Assembly (NCBI RefSeq): GCF_963678635.1
Contig: NC_087071.1
Span: forward strand, 34,837,680-34,901,679
Length of the DNA stretch: 64,000 nt
DNA from: Symsagittifera roscoffensis
Taxonomy: Eukaryota; Xenacoelomorpha; Acoela; Convolutidae
Direction: 5' to 3'
Position 1 is the first letter of the stretch. The number at the start of each line of letters is the position of its first letter. Below the pieces are notes generated by a model. That model searched no databases. It was not told the origin of the DNA and saw only the letters and a list, made by a program, of their open reading frames with translations. Positions 11,301 to 26,300 of the stretch are shown in pieces. Position numbers and translations under genes: made by a program.

Positions 11301-14300
11301 AGTTTTGTTATAGGGATTTAGCAGTTGAGTTGCGGCAGAAGTTGGGTGACTGGGTGAGAGTGGTGCAGCTGCTCAAGGCCGGAAGTGACGGGGGAGACGA
11401 CACGAGACTGGAGTACGCCTATAATGCCATTGGGGACTACTACGCCGACAGACAACACTGGTTAGAAAGAGAAATATATTCGCTTTTCATGCGTCTTCCC
11501 ATTTTCTAACTCAATTGATGTATGAATGATTGAAGTGATTTTCTTAACATAGTAGTTATTGGTCCGATTTCCGAAAGAAGTGACAGAATATTTCTGCTCA
11601 GTGTTGTTCTGTTTTCTCCTGGCAAATTTCAACTTTTTTACTAGCGTTTTCGGCGGAATTTTTTTTTATCATAGGAAAGGTATTGTTGTCCTGAGCTGAA
11701 ATTAAAACAGATACTTCACGTGTCAATTTGTTTTTCCAAGGGATAGAGCTTCAAAGATTGATAATATGGACAAATTGGGACAACTAACGCGTGATTTATT
11801 TTGCGCTATTAACGCGTAAATTGAGATTCAATCCGTCTTAGAAATCGTCCCAAATTGGTTGAAGCAGGCTATTTGTCATAAGTTTTTAAGGAGTAATGAA
11901 CGTAGTGAAGACTCTTCTATAGGTCTTGCTGATTTTTTTTGTTTTTTTTTTCAGGAAAAGTCTCTAATAACTACAGATGTGCATTCATACATTTTGATGC
12001 ATTTATAAATGCACTTAGGTAAATGTGTTCTTTTTAAGTTCAATTGAAGTTGATTGGCCGAATAATTTTTTACCTATTGATTCAGTTTTCTCTAGTTGGG
12101 TTCATGTTATCAAAAAAGCGCAAATCATAAATTCTTCTAGAAATTCAAAGAGCTTAAAGGGCATTTATTTTTTCTTTGAAGTTCGAAAGTTGAGATTTTT
12201 TCAAGAAAGTCAGTTCTTTCTGATATGAGCACTCTTGTTTCATGTGAGTTTCAATTGAGCAAGAACTTGTGAGTTCGTCTCAAAATTGCAGGGCCTTTAG
12301 TTGATTTTTTGAATTCGAGAAAAACAACCTTTTTTTGTCCGAGTTTTTGATTATATTCAATTTTTTCCAGCTCCCTTTCTTTTTGACGTATGACATAAAT
12401 GGGAAGAAAATGATGAAGAATAATTCGATTATCCTGACAAGTACACTTATCATGTATAATCTTCTCGTCATATAAAATAATCTATCAGTTTGAGCCGACA
12501 AAGTCTACCCTGGATCGAAGCAAGCAAAAGTGTTACATGCATTTTTTTTCTGGCAAACTAAATTGAGCGTTAGTGTTTCTTGCAATTTCTTGAAATGCTT
12601 AATGTATACATACATTAAGTGGCCTTATGAGTTTCTATTTATTACATGCAAAATTTGTGTAGATGACCTCAGTTTGATATATTCCATACTATTACTTGCA
12701 AAATTGTGTCTATTTGTATTTGGTGCAACTTTTGCTGCATCGCATTCGGAAATTTGATCGGATATGTAGCTGCTTTAATTAGTGTTTCCCGGTTGTTTAA
12801 GCGTTTTTGCCCGAGAGGGCAGGGTGTGAGGCTCCGATTCTCGAGATCGCAGGATCGAAGCACATATATAGCAAAGTTTTACTAATTCGAGGCTTATCTA
12901 TGTTTTATTTCACTTAATGAAGCTGATTTTCTGGTTTTCTCGCTAGTTTTGCGAAGCGCAGCTTCGCCTTTGTGTTAAAACTTAGTTTACTCTCGAAATG
13001 TTGCGAAAACTGAACGCTATCGATTCATACTGCAAGCCAAATCGCTGTGTGCTTCAGCTTCGATAATATCTAGTTATCTTTCAAGGAATGCGCAAATTTT
13101 GAAACTGCACGTTTATTCATGTTCTCCAGACTTGCAGGCAGTATTCTTTGTGTTTACGAGAATTAGCAGCCTAGTTGAAAACAGAATGAGACGATTTTGG
13201 AGATTTAAATACCAACAATATCCAGAAAGTTGCTTTTCTGGTTTTCTTATGGGAATTTTCTTTTCTTAAACAAAAATTGTGCAAGAAGTGGGCCCTATAC
13301 GAAAACTTCTTGTGCAGAGGTCTTACACAAGAAGTTTTTGAAAGGCAGAAAAACTGAAGCCTATGAACAGTTGAAATTATGTCCCATCAGCATTTTTTTC
13401 GATATACGTTCCTCCTCAGTGCTCTCGTACTTAACGCTCGTAAAATTAAAATGGGGTTCAAAGTTGAGAGTTGGTTGTAGTCGTAAATAAGAACACCGTA
13501 CTTGATATTATAGAAGGAGTATTTGAAAAGATCAGTGTCCATGCATCACAATGCCGTCCTAATTTTGATTTGGTTTTATGTATTTCGCTATGAAAAAGCA
13601 GATTGCCTTGTTGTTATGAACTATTTTACCAAAATATTTGCAAAGTGGTGTAAACTGAAAATTATAATCATCTTGACATAATTAGAGCCCCGGTCCAATG
13701 TTTCTCGATTCGAAATTTACTATAACGGACTTAAAGTTATTCAGTGGAGTTTATCGAGATTTAGCCAGTTATTTACTCTTTTAATATCATCAAAGAAAGT
13801 TTTTACAGATTTCGAGTTAGTAGTTCAAACCTAATTCTATAAGTACTCAAAAAACTCATGTGATTTATCAGTACCCGATTAATCTTCAAATCAGAAGAAT
13901 CGAATGTCCCAAAATGTGTCTGTGTCAGCCAATCAGAGTTTAGTATTCTGAAATTGCGACGGAAATAAGCTTGAAAATTATTGCGTTTAATTTAGACAGT
14001 TTAAGGAACATGAACTGATTATCAATTGTAGCGGACTAGGTGCTTCTGTCATAAGAACCAGGGGCGGATTTAGGGGGGGGGGGCGGACGCCCCCCCCCCC
14101 CCCCCCTTCAGGGATTCGAAACCCTGCCGACCCAAAGGGTCCCCCCCTTTGGCCCTTTTTAAGAAATCCATTTTTGGCCGACCGACCCTAAAATTTTTCT
14201 AAAGGCGCCTTCGGCGCCAATATTTACTAATTTTGAGGGGGGAGCGCGCGCCGAAAAAACGCAATTTTTTTGGTCAAAATTTTCCAAAAAGTGCCTAAAA

Positions 14301-17300
14301 ACGCCTTTTTTTGACTGTTTTTTCAAAAATTTGCTTGCGGCGCAGAAAATTTTGCCAAAATAGGGGCAAAACAGTGCTTTGGGAGAGCTCAAAAAATAAA
14401 TTTGGTCGACCTAAAAAAATCCGCCCCCCCCCCCCTCGAGAAAATCCTAGATCCGCCCCTGATTAGAACAGCCCTTCCTTCCCATGTTTAGGTCCAAAGC
14501 AGTAGTGTACTACAGCCAAGGACGCAGCCAGGAGAAGCTAGCCCATTGCTACTACAGTCTGGAGGACTTCGAGGCACTGAGCAAGATGGCCTCCCACCTG
14601 TCTGAGAACCACCCCCTGTTGCCACAAATAGCAGAGATGTTTGTATCTGTCGGCATGTCACAGGAAGCAGTCGATGCATACAAAAAGGTAAAATTGAAGC
14701 TGAATAATCGGAAGTGAATTAAAAAGTGAAATGTTCAAAATTTTGAGAGTTTGAAGACGCGAAATTGTCTATAGAAATCCAAAAATGAAACAAGGATAGC
14801 CGGTTGCTGTGCAAGTAGATCAGAATGTTCCAACCACCTTCGTAGAAAAGCCACAAAAATATATTTTTTGTAGTTTTAATGTTTTTTCTGTGCGTTGTTG
14901 TGAAAGAGAACTTTACAAACGCGTAGAATGTTAGTGACTTAGGCATATCGACAAATGATTTTTTTTTTAGAAAAACGAATAATCGACGAATAAATTAAAA
15001 GAATTATAATTGTGTAAGTATGTTTTTTGGATTGCCTGTCCAGGCTTTACGCAATTTTTCATGTATTAAGTTGTATATTTGGTTCGCTCCAGATAATATA
15101 ATGATATCTGGTTTTGTAGTGTGGAAAGGTGAGTGAAGCAATGGACTGTTGTATCATGCTGAACCAGTGGGATGCGACGATAGAACTGGCCAAACAGTCC
15201 AACTCTCGAGACATCGACAACATGCTGGCCAGGTACCTTTTTTCGCGGATTGTTTGGCACTTTTCACATCTGGTTTTTATAGGTTAGAGTTATGTTAAGC
15301 CTTCGGTGCCTTGATATATTGGGTCGGACCAATTTGCATGCTCGATTTGCATGTTCAAATTTTTTGATTTGATCGCTCAAATTTTCATCACAAGCGCAGT
15401 GTAGTGTGATATTACGATGCAACTTTTTTGCCAACTGAATTTGCAAATAAAAGTGCTACTTTTGACTATCGTTTTTTGCTGTTTTGTTTTTGATTGTTTT
15501 ATGGTCACGCAACAGATGAACGGCAAATTGCGCGCTCAAATAAAGAATTTGTAAACAACGCTGAAGAAAACGATATTAGATTTTTGGTTTCGATATTTGG
15601 TTTTAATTTTTTGATTTCCCATCTGAATACAAAAATAAAATTAAGATCCAGTTTTCCTAACTTTATCGAAAAACTGTCAATCGTAAAATTTTGTTACTTG
15701 AATTTCGGTTCAAGTTCGCCGGTGGTTGCGCGTCGCCTCTTAGCAGCGATAACCGATTCTAACTTTTGTATAAAGTCCTACACTTAGTCCGCCAGCTCGC
15801 AACATGTTGGTGGTGTGTATATTGCGAGTTGTCTTTTAATGCAAATTGTCTATTATTGCGAGTTGTGTTCTGTTTCAGTTGTCATATTACTTTGGAAAAT
15901 CTGCAACAAAATTCAGTGGAATAAAAATCTGTAAAAAAAGTTATTTTCCAATCTAATTGGTTTGAATTCACAACGATATCTCCATCCCCCTCTAAATCAA
16001 TCAGGGAAAAGAGTGAATTAATAAAAAGCGAATGTAGAATAATAATAGTTGCAGAATTGAAGTCGAAGTGTGTAATTAACGTACAGAAACTAAAGCATAC
16101 GCTGGTGCTAGGTTTCTTAGCAGACGCGCCAATGGCAAGCAGGGGTGACCGCTGGCTCCGCCTTGCTCTGCTGAGCTTACATTCAGTACCAGTAGGATTG
16201 TGCGCGTGAAGAAGTGTTTGCCGCTAACTCCGTTTTTTTTCTGTTTTTGAAGTTGATAGAGTTTAGTTGACAAACGGAGAGATAATTTTCTCAATTAGTA
16301 AATATCGACCCAAAACTAAGCCTTTTAAAAACCTGCCAATCAATTATGCGTCAGTTGTAGTATATCGGTGTCCTAAAAGACTAAAGTTTTTTATGCTACG
16401 CTCCGAAAATCAAAAAGATAATTCAAAATAGTTCTTAGTCACTCACTTGACGCTAAGTTTAAATCCGTTTTTCTCGATCTGATTCTAACCACTGAAATAG
16501 AGAATCTCCAACTTCATTTATCTCTGTGAAATAAAAACCAATTTTGATTTAATGTAGCCCATCTCAAACTAAGGTGTTCAAGTTTTATCTTTTTGTGAGA
16601 TACAGACTAAAGTTTGGATAGTGAAATATATATATAATAAAAAGATAATAAAAAATAATAAATAATAAAAACAAGCCTCTAATAAAAATAATCATAATAA
16701 AAACATAATTGACATAATTTTTCAGGTATGCAACTCAATTGATTGAGAAGGGAAGAATCGTGGCGGCTGTGGAGCTGTACAAGAAAGCGGGAGATTACAT
16801 TCAAGCGGCGAAGAAACTATTCGAGGTATGATTTATGGTGACCGCTCGACTAGCTTAAAGCTCGACTAGCATAAAAGTCGATACAGTTTTCAATTTTGAA
16901 ATTTTTATGCTAGTAGATACACTAAATTGGTTGCGTCATGATAATCCTAATTTATTGAAGATAGGACGGAAAATGTCACTTAGCCTCTAAATGGGAAACA
17001 TGGGGAATATTTTCGAAAAGTAAAGCAAAGCCATCTAGATCCACCATGTTTGGTTGCGCCAGTTTGTAATTTTTGTGCTGCGTAGATCTTTTGAGCGGGG
17101 AAATTCGAGATTTGATTTGTTCTGTTTGTTTGTGTGGTTGATAGTTAAGAGCCTAAAAAATTATGAGCATGAAAAATAATCCGGAATGTTTCAGAGGTTT
17201 TCCACAATCGTTAATAAGACAAAAGCGAATGATAATACCGAACATTCAAATGTCAATGCCATCACAACAATTGCGAGGCTAGAGTTCTCTTTTGGTTTCT

Positions 17301-20300
17301 AACTAAATTGGTTGCCTCTTGATAATCCTAATTTGGCCAAGATAGGACGGTAAATGTCATTTGTCCCCTTAAGGGAACACCTGGGAAATATTTTCGAAAA
17401 GTAAAGCCAAACCAAATAGATCCACCATGTTTAATAATACCAGTTTTTGAGATTTCTTGCTTCATAGATCTTTTGAGCAGGGAAATTCGTTAAGAGCCAA
17501 AGAGTCATTTCGATTGCCGATTTACTCTATCTTAGAAATCGTTCCAAATTGAATTGAGGCATGCTATTTGATCTTTTTAATACTTAGCTAAATGAAAAAA
17601 TGTATTACTTTATAGTTAACATAGCGTGTGGCGGAAGATTTTCGCAAAATTTTTAAGTTTTCTTAGGAAGATTCATCAATTTTCTCTTAAACGAACACTG
17701 CTCCATAACCTTTAAGCACACTCGAAACCTTCGGGGCTTCGCTCTGATACGCGCACGAGCAGTCTTGTTCCGGTTTGACTTTTGATTTTATTAAAAAATT
17801 TTATTTCAAATTTATGGCTCCTTTTCCTTTTACACCATAAATACTCATGTGAGTTGTGGGAGCCAAATTTATTTGCTAAACAGAACGCAATTTCCGCTTT
17901 CCGATATCCAAATTTCAAAACGCGCAAAAACTGTGATTGACTTTTAGTTTGGAAAGTGAAATTCGTTTTTTATATTTCACTGCGGAATAAAGTATTTTCA
18001 TTTGATCCAGTTGCTCAAATTAGATTTTTTTTTTCAAAAAATGTCAATCAAAGCAGGTTCTTGGAATTCAGTGAGCTTTAACATGATGTTTTTTTCTAAA
18101 ACTAGGAAGTTGAATGTATTTCCAAAAAAAAATTTTTTTTTTCTGTTTTTTCCTTGACACTGTTCTGACCAACTGATATTTGAACATCCAAATAATATTT
18201 AGATGTTCTTTCTAGATAGCGAAAGAGGAAATTGGGAAGAAAAGCAGTCCCCTTCGCATCAAGAAGATCTACGTGTTAGCAGGCAAGCTGGTCGAGATGC
18301 ACAGGGAAAAGTCACTCGGCACCAGATACAAGTCAAAGAACAGCGATGTGAGTGTAGTTGGTTTTTTTGCATGCACCAAACAGAATTGTTGCCCGGCCAA
18401 TAGTTTTGTAAATAGTTTTCACGGTAACGGTGGTCGGAAATTATGTGCTTAGTAGCACACTTTCGTCTGACCATTAATATGTCGCGGAATCAAAGATGGC
18501 CGGAGTCAAAGTTGACCTGAGTCAAAAGGTCCGTGGGTTCCAGCTCAGATCCATGGGAATGCAAGCTACTAACTTCCAATACAAACTGGCCCAAAATTTG
18601 TTGAAGAGACATAGTTTATGAGAAAAGTATGCAGCTAAGATTAGTTCACGTTGTTGGTGTTATTTGTAGGCGTTAACTGGTCTGCTCGATGGCGATTCCT
18701 TTTCCGCCAATGACTCTAGGATACTGGACAATGCATGGAGGGGTGCAGAGGCATTCCATTTCTACGTACTCGCTCAAAGACAGTTCTACGCAGGCAAGTA
18801 TTTAAAACTAGACAAATCGTCAACAGGGAGCGGGGAAAAATATTGTTTAAGAGTAATGAACGTAGTGAAGATTCTTATATAGGTCTTTCTGATTCTTGTT
18901 TTTTTTTCAGGTGAAGTCCTCAAATGCTCTAATGTGCATTCATACATATTGATGCACTTATGGATATATCCATTTTTTGGGAGTTATGGGAGTTCAAATG
19001 AACTTCATCGGCTGACAGTGAATTTAATTTTTAGATTTCCAATGGAATAAAAGCTTTACCTGTTGATCCAGTTTTCTCAATTTGGTTAAGTGTTGTCAAA
19101 AAAGCTTCAATCATAAATTTTTCTTGAAATTCAAAGAGCTTAAAGGGCATCTATTATTTGTAATTCTAAAGTTGAGATTTTTTTGAACCATGTCAGTTCT
19201 TTCTTGTTTACTTGCGTTCATTACTCTTTTCCAATCTTCGATTGGCTAGTGGCTAGGTTTTAATTTTTTTAGTGGCCAATTTTTGGCACATTTTCCTTTT
19301 CCATCTGTAGTTTTTGACAGTCACGCAGTTTTTGCCTTTAAATACTGAAATTTTTTCGACTTCACGAGATGTTATCTGCGCATTAACGAATTATGTGGAT
19401 CATTAATACGAAAAAAGTCGAGACGGATTAACGATACAATATACCCCCGAATCGATTTAGCGGGAGAGAATATAGATTTTCCAGGAAAGAAGACTTGGAG
19501 ACATGTCAACAAAAATTTAATGTTTTATTTGACAAAATTGGTTCTTGAAATTACATTAATTTAGGTAATAAACAGCATTCAAATGTTAACTCACATAAAA
19601 GTTGCGAAAAATGTTTGTGAGTTTGTTCGAGTTGCATACTTTAAACACTAATTAATACTTAGGTAGGTGAAATATTCTACGGTTGGTCACTTAAGAGGGA
19701 TTGCACTGTTGATCTGTCGATACTAGATTCACAGTTATTTAATTTATTTTCTATTGAAGGTTCTAGAATCCCATAAAAAGAGGTGACATTTTTTAATCTC
19801 AAAAGTTCTAAAACTAATTTTAAAAAATGAAAATACAAGTATAAGTGACATTTTGGATACAGTCATGGGTCATTGAAAGTGCAACTTTTTGACTTCAACG
19901 AGCAAATGAACAAATTTTTAAAGTCTCGTTTTTTCCGTTTTGTCTGCAGCTATTAGATGTTGCAACTTTTTGATTTCACCTAGCAAATGAATGAAATTTT
20001 GACATATAATAGATGGAACTATTTGAAAGGACTTAATATTTGAAAGGCGAACAAAATAAACAATTTGAATTTATGGGCTGAAATTGGTTCTTCGGGAAGC
20101 TCTTGAGCTTGAATGACTTTTTACGGCGGCGAAATATGACAGTTAACAGAATTGAAAGAGTTGATTGGTCAGGTGTTCATAATCGGCTTATATTTCATGA
20201 ATAAGTTTGCTCTGATGATCGAAATCAGTCAATAAAAAGCTGTTCCAGCAAATATTTTGAAAAAGTTGTAAAGATGTAATCTAGGCACAAGATTCTCATG

Positions 20301-23300
20301 AGCAGTTTTTTTGTATGTAAATGTTGTCCAGTTTTTTTGGTTAAGCTCCCAAGAACGTTTATTGCATATGTCGTTCAAACATTTATGATCGTTTCTCGAC
20401 GCTGGGCCAAGTTCTCTTTCATTTCTTTCTTATTTCGCCGCCGTAAAATGTAAGTCAAGCTCAACACTTCCCAAAGAACCAATTTCAGCCCATAAATTCA
20501 AGTTCACTATATTGTTTGCGAAGATGTTTTCACAGCAAGAACACCTCTAAAAATAGTTGTGATATACTGGCAAATTGACGCCTTAAAAAGATGATTTGCA
20601 ATTTTTGGCGCGGCTAAGCCTACCCAAATAGTTTTTATCTTGCATATGTCAAAATTTCATTCATTTGTTTGTCGAAATTCAAAAGTTGCAACTTTTCGTC
20701 TCGTGATTGTAGCAAGATACATACATCTTTGACCTGAGGTGACCTTCAATAATTAGATTTTTTTTTGTTGTAGAGAAGACGGAGATGGCAATGAGGACGT
20801 GTATGCAGCTGGTGGACTATGAGGACTACATTGACCCCATGTCCATCTACTCCCTCCTCGCCCTCAGTGCAATCAGGTATCCAAAGCTCATCATACATTT
20901 AACCGAAAAACGAATTGATTTTTTATTTGTTAGCTCAGTTACTGCATTCAACGGGCAGCGTGCTCGTGAACGCCGATTGGTTGGTTGCTTAGTTGTGTTC
21001 TGTAACTTGCATGCTGGTAGAAAGCAAGTTATAAGTAAGTTATAAGTGATAAGGCTCTTTATGAATGATATTAAATCAATAAATTGTGTCATAATGCAAT
21101 AAATTGTTTCATAATTTTCTCTCAGGAAAACCATTTCTATTTCAGTTTTGGTTAAAATATCATGAGCAATGATAGAAGTCAGAAACAAAAACAACTTTTT
21201 TTATCTCTCAAAAATCGATTGCATGATTTGCAGTTGTTTCTCCTTAATAGATTTTTGGTCTCGCTTTTTAGATGCAGGAGTTTCGACATGGCTTCCAAAG
21301 CATTTGGAAGATTGGAGGAAGTTGCAAGTGAGGGTGAGGAGAAAGAAGAAATAGCACAACTGGCAGAGACTATTTTTGTTCGGTGAGTTGATTTAAATCA
21401 TATAGAAGTTTGTAAGTTTTAAAAAACTGTGATTAATAAAGTGATTTATCATTTATTTGGGTCATGTGGCTTTGACAGGAAAAAGTTTTAAAATTTGTGT
21501 TCTCTCCAAACTTGATTTTTCGAGGTTTGAATTTTTGAGTTTTTCACTTATATTCATGTTCAAATTCTCAAAGGAATTCAAATTACGCTCTTCAATTACG
21601 AAAGCAGAGAGGGGTAGAAAAAACTTGGGTTTTTGTTGATTAAGTTTGGAGATTTATTTAAGACACCCTCCGAAAAGCAAGGCTAGTCTAGACAGGGACA
21701 CATGTTTGAACTGCGGAGAGGCCAGTCTCTATAAATGGTGAGTAACATTCATACACTCTTGTGGTTTTACTTTTGAAGACTCGTGAACCTAGTGAATATT
21801 CTTATATAAGTCTTGGTGTTTTTTTTTCAGTTGTTTTTCAAGAAGTCGTATATGCGCTTTTTAAGAGTCGATGAACGAAGTGAAGACTCTTGTAAAGTTC
21901 GTGATGTTTTTTCAAGAGTCGATGGACGTAGTTCAGACTCTTATGTAAGTCGCCATTTTTTTCTTCAGGAAAAGTCTTAAAATTTGTTCAGGCTCAAAAT
22001 TACTTTTCACGGTTTGACTTGATTTTTTTTTCAAGTTCAATTCATTTTTTTAAAAAGGAAGTCAAACTCCACTATCGAACAGCAAAAGTGTGAAGGTCAC
22101 GAAAAACGCGATCGACTTCGAAAGTGAAGTTTAATTTTAAGGCCAGCGGGAGAAAAAGATTACCTATTGATATAGAGTTCTCAAGTTGGTTGAATTTTAT
22201 TTTAAAAGAGCCCCTCATAACTTGTTTCTAAAATTAAAGGAGCTTTAAGGGCTTTTATTTTTTCTATTTCCTTGCGCTCATTGGCATTTCCAAGTGAATT
22301 ACTTTGTTCACAGGATGATCAAAAGTGGGGGTCATCTCCCGCATTACTTTCTTCAACTAAGTGACAAATTTTGAGATGTCTGCATTTTAAACGCCCGTTC
22401 TTTTGAATTTTGTTTTGGTTGTAAATTTATCAAACCCGATTCAATATATCAAATTTTTATCATTTGTTCTCCATAATCGTCCTGAAAGTTTGTGGGATTT
22501 TTTAAAGTTGGCTTAGGGGCCTCTTTTTGACGGTTTGATGAGCAAAAATAATTATATTTAATTGTTTTAAGGGGGTACTAAACCCTTTTTGACTTTTCAT
22601 GTTTTTCTAATTAGTTTTTTCGACTCAGCGTGTGTAGGCTCAAGAATTGTCGGCTTGGTTACCACTTTGTAACTTTTGTTTGGACGCTAATTTAACATTC
22701 ATTTATCATTCTTGGCATATTTTTAAGAGTAGATGAGTGCAGACTTATATAGGTCGTGATGATTTTTTTGTTCAAGGCAATTTGCTCAGGCTCAAATTTC
22801 GCGGTTTCATTTTTGAATTCCTTTTACGTTCAGTTTGTTTGCTGAATTTAAAGGAAAGCAAACTCCCCTATTGAAGAGCAAAAGTGTAAAGGCCACGAAA
22901 AAGGTGATAGACTTCTAGTTTCGAAAGTGGGTCTTAGTTTTCAGACTTCCTAGCGGAATAATTAGTTTACATATTGATCGAGAATTCTAAATTGGGCTTA
23001 TTTTTATCCAAAAATGATATTTGTTAATTAAAAGAATTTCAAAGAGCTTAAAGTCCATCTGTTTTTTCTTTTGTAATTTGAAAGTAATTCGAAATTTTTT
23101 CATAAAGAGAGTCAAAGGGTAACAATGCTTAAACGATGGCAATACTCAGTCGCTGTTTAAGAGCCAATGACCGTGGTGAAGACTCATTATAGGTCGTGAT
23201 TATTTTGTCAAGTCTTCATTTTTTTTCAGGCTCAAATTTGATTTTCAGTTTTTTTTATATCTTTTCAGGCTCAGTTGATTTCCTTTGTTAAAAGGGAGGC

Positions 23301-26300
23301 AAATTTCAGTATCGAACAGCAATCGTATGAAGATCACAATAAACATGGTTGGATCCGAATTTTGAAAGTGAAACTCATTTTTCAGCTTTCGCTGCGGAAT
23401 AAAAACTTTACCCATTGATTCTTTTTCCCCACATTGAATTAATTTGATCAAAAAAAGAGTGAATCTTAATTTTTATCAATTGTTTTTGAAATTCAAAGAA
23501 CTTGAAGGCCATCTATTTGTTTTGAAAATTGACTGTTGATTTTTTGTTTAAAAAAAACGAAATATTTCTTCTGTTTCCTTGCGTTCCTTGACTAAGCTCC
23601 TTGACCATATAATTTGAAATTTGAACGTTTTTTCCGTTTCCTTGCGATCATTGATACTTGTCCAAATGTCTGCTGTCTATCTTTTTCTCTCAAAATGAAG
23701 CTCTTACCACGCACCGCTATTCAAAATTTTTTTCGCACTACTTACTGTATCAGGTACTGGCGGTTTTCTTTGTTCTGCCTCATTTGTAATGTTTAACCTA
23801 CTGGTCTTTGTTTTGCTCTGTATCCCATGTTGTACTAGCTTGTCGTGCTTTTCGGAAAAAAAATGTCCACCAAGATAGCAAAGACCAGAATGGAAAACAA
23901 AGAAAAATTTAACAGCTTCCGGTTAGAGAAATACTAAGAAGAAATATGAGTTAAATTGAAACGAACCCACAATAAAGAATTAATTATATACTTCAAGATC
24001 CGAAAGCTCTGATTTCTCTTTCATTTTGTCTTTGATAATTTAAACTACGAGAAACTTTTCTCTTTGGTATCGATTCCAGTTTCAATGTTTTAATTGTTTT
24101 CACTAGCGCGGAATACGCGTCAAGCATCATCGATAAGTTCTGAAAGGCACGTATGCATATCTCCAGCATGCTGGATGTTTTTAACCTAGTGACGCGTAGT
24201 GGAACAATGAAGCTTTTATGTGACGCTTATATTGCTCGTGATGATTTATTTTCTGTTTCTTTTTCAGCAAAAAAGTAATATTTGTTCACGCTCAAATTTG
24301 TTTCGTTGTGGTTTTCATTCGTTTTCTTTTTTAAATGAATGCAAATTTTGCTATTGAATGTAATAGTCACGAACAATTTGATCGACTATTACACCAGTGG
24401 ACAAATTTAAGTGCAATTTCAGAATTTTTTTCTCTAAAATGCCCGTTTTCAACGTCATTTTTGAAAAAAATTTTTCCATGTTCAGCAAATTTTCTACGTA
24501 GACTAAGAACAAATTATCAGAACTACCCTCTATGAAACTATCAGTACTTGATTTCAATGACTTACCAAGGTAATCCGGGTCTGAAAATGCCAGTTTTCTT
24601 CATCTTCACTTCCTTTTGTATCGTAGTGAATTCTTTCTTGAATAAGCGGATTAAAACGTTGTTCATACGAATCGATACATTCTCAGCGAGAATGTTGAAC
24701 TAATCAGTGTGAAAACTTTACTAAGCTGGGCTGTTTCTCGCGAAATGAAAAATTTTGTGCAGATGAGGAAATATGGAAATTTCAGACCCGAATTATATTG
24801 GTAAGTCTTCGAAACCAAATACTGATCGTTTCATAGAGGGTAGCTTTGGTCTATGTAATTCAGTTTTCCTGAAGTTTGGTTGAAATTTGTTAAAAATGGA
24901 AATTGAAACAGGCATTTTCGAGAGCTTTGAAAATGGATTTTACTTTTCACAGTTCCCAGCAGAATCAAAAAGATTACCTATTAATTCACTTTTCTCAAAA
25001 TGATTACATTTTATCAAAAGTATGTCAGTCATCAAATTTCTTTGAAATTTGAAGCGCTTTTGAGGTCATATTTTTTCTTTGAATTTCGAAATTTGATGAT
25101 TTTTCGAAAAATTATTTTTCTCTTTAAAAAAGAACCGGATTTGTTTCCTTTCGTTTATTGACAGGTTCCCGACTGTCGGTTGGCTATTTTCGATTTTGAG
25201 CTGAGGTTTCGAAATCTTCAAAATGTATATGAAACATTTCTGTGGAACAAGTTTTTCCAATGCTCCTAATTTGTCTGAATTTGAAGAAATTACGAAAATA
25301 GTTTTACAAAATAGTTTTTTTTTACTGTATTGAATGTTCGAACCTCACACAATTATGTATTTAAACTAGCGATCAGATCAGTGTATTAGTACGAGCCTTC
25401 TTTTTTTCTAAGCTAATTCGCAAATAAAAATGTTCATTAAAAGTGTTCACGTATTTGGAAATTTCACTGTAGCATTGTAAATTGCATAGCATCTGTTCTC
25501 TGCTTTATTTGTGGCTATTTGCTAATAAGCTTCCGTGGCTGAGTGGTAAGTGTCTGTGACTCTAAATCTCAAGTTCGCCGGTTGAAATTTGAGGCTTATT
25601 TCTACTTTTCGTATTGAATTTTTTGTTGTGTTTTCGCTAGTGTTTGCGAAACTAAGTTTCGTCCCTGTGTATCTTTTTGATTGATAGCTTACGTATATGA
25701 ACCAATCGAATCATAAAATAGATACCACATAAACCAACCAAAAACAAGGAGAAGTTACCTTGAAACCTTATTAAAAGCTGCTTTCTGTGATGCAGATTTC
25801 AATGCAATTTGGTCAACTTTAGGTTCGCCTAAATGCTCCGTGAAGTTTCCGTTGGTTAATATTCCGGATGAATTTCTCCGCTGGATCAAAGACCATTTTG
25901 CGAGGATCGAAACCTTTAAACTGTCAATGCTTTACAGGGAATCTAACAATCTAAAGGACAGTTGAAACATTCGGGCTTCCACCTTGATGCGACCCTTTGA
26001 CTCTTTTCCAGTTTCGTACCCCCTCTTAAATTAACCTTATAAGTTGCCTAAAAGTTGTTACGACGGCTATTTGCATGCAAGAAAAGGATCAAATCTATTC
26101 ACTTGAGCTAGCTAACTGTTTAAGAGTAATTAACGTGTTAGTGAGTACTCTTATATAGGTCTTGCTGATTTTTTTTTTTCATTTTGATTTTTTTTTGCGG
26201 TTTGACTTGTGGTTTCTTCATTAAAACAAAAATTCATTGCTTTTCTTTTGTTAGAAGGAAGGCAAACTCCACTATCGAACAGCAAAATTGTAAAGGTCAC

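Noticed and set aside
14159-14392. 77-codon minus-strand ORF
   Set aside because: It lies inside the hAT MITE and reflects the low-complexity interior; no family resemblance.
18203-18403. Plus-strand 66-codon ORF overlapping IFT121 exon 9
   Set aside because: It is the wrong frame of exon 9; the conserved frame is two bases off and splices in phase.
25528-25600. Possible functional tRNA gene
   Set aside because: Good A box but a degenerate T arm and no consistent cloverleaf; it fits a SINE head better.
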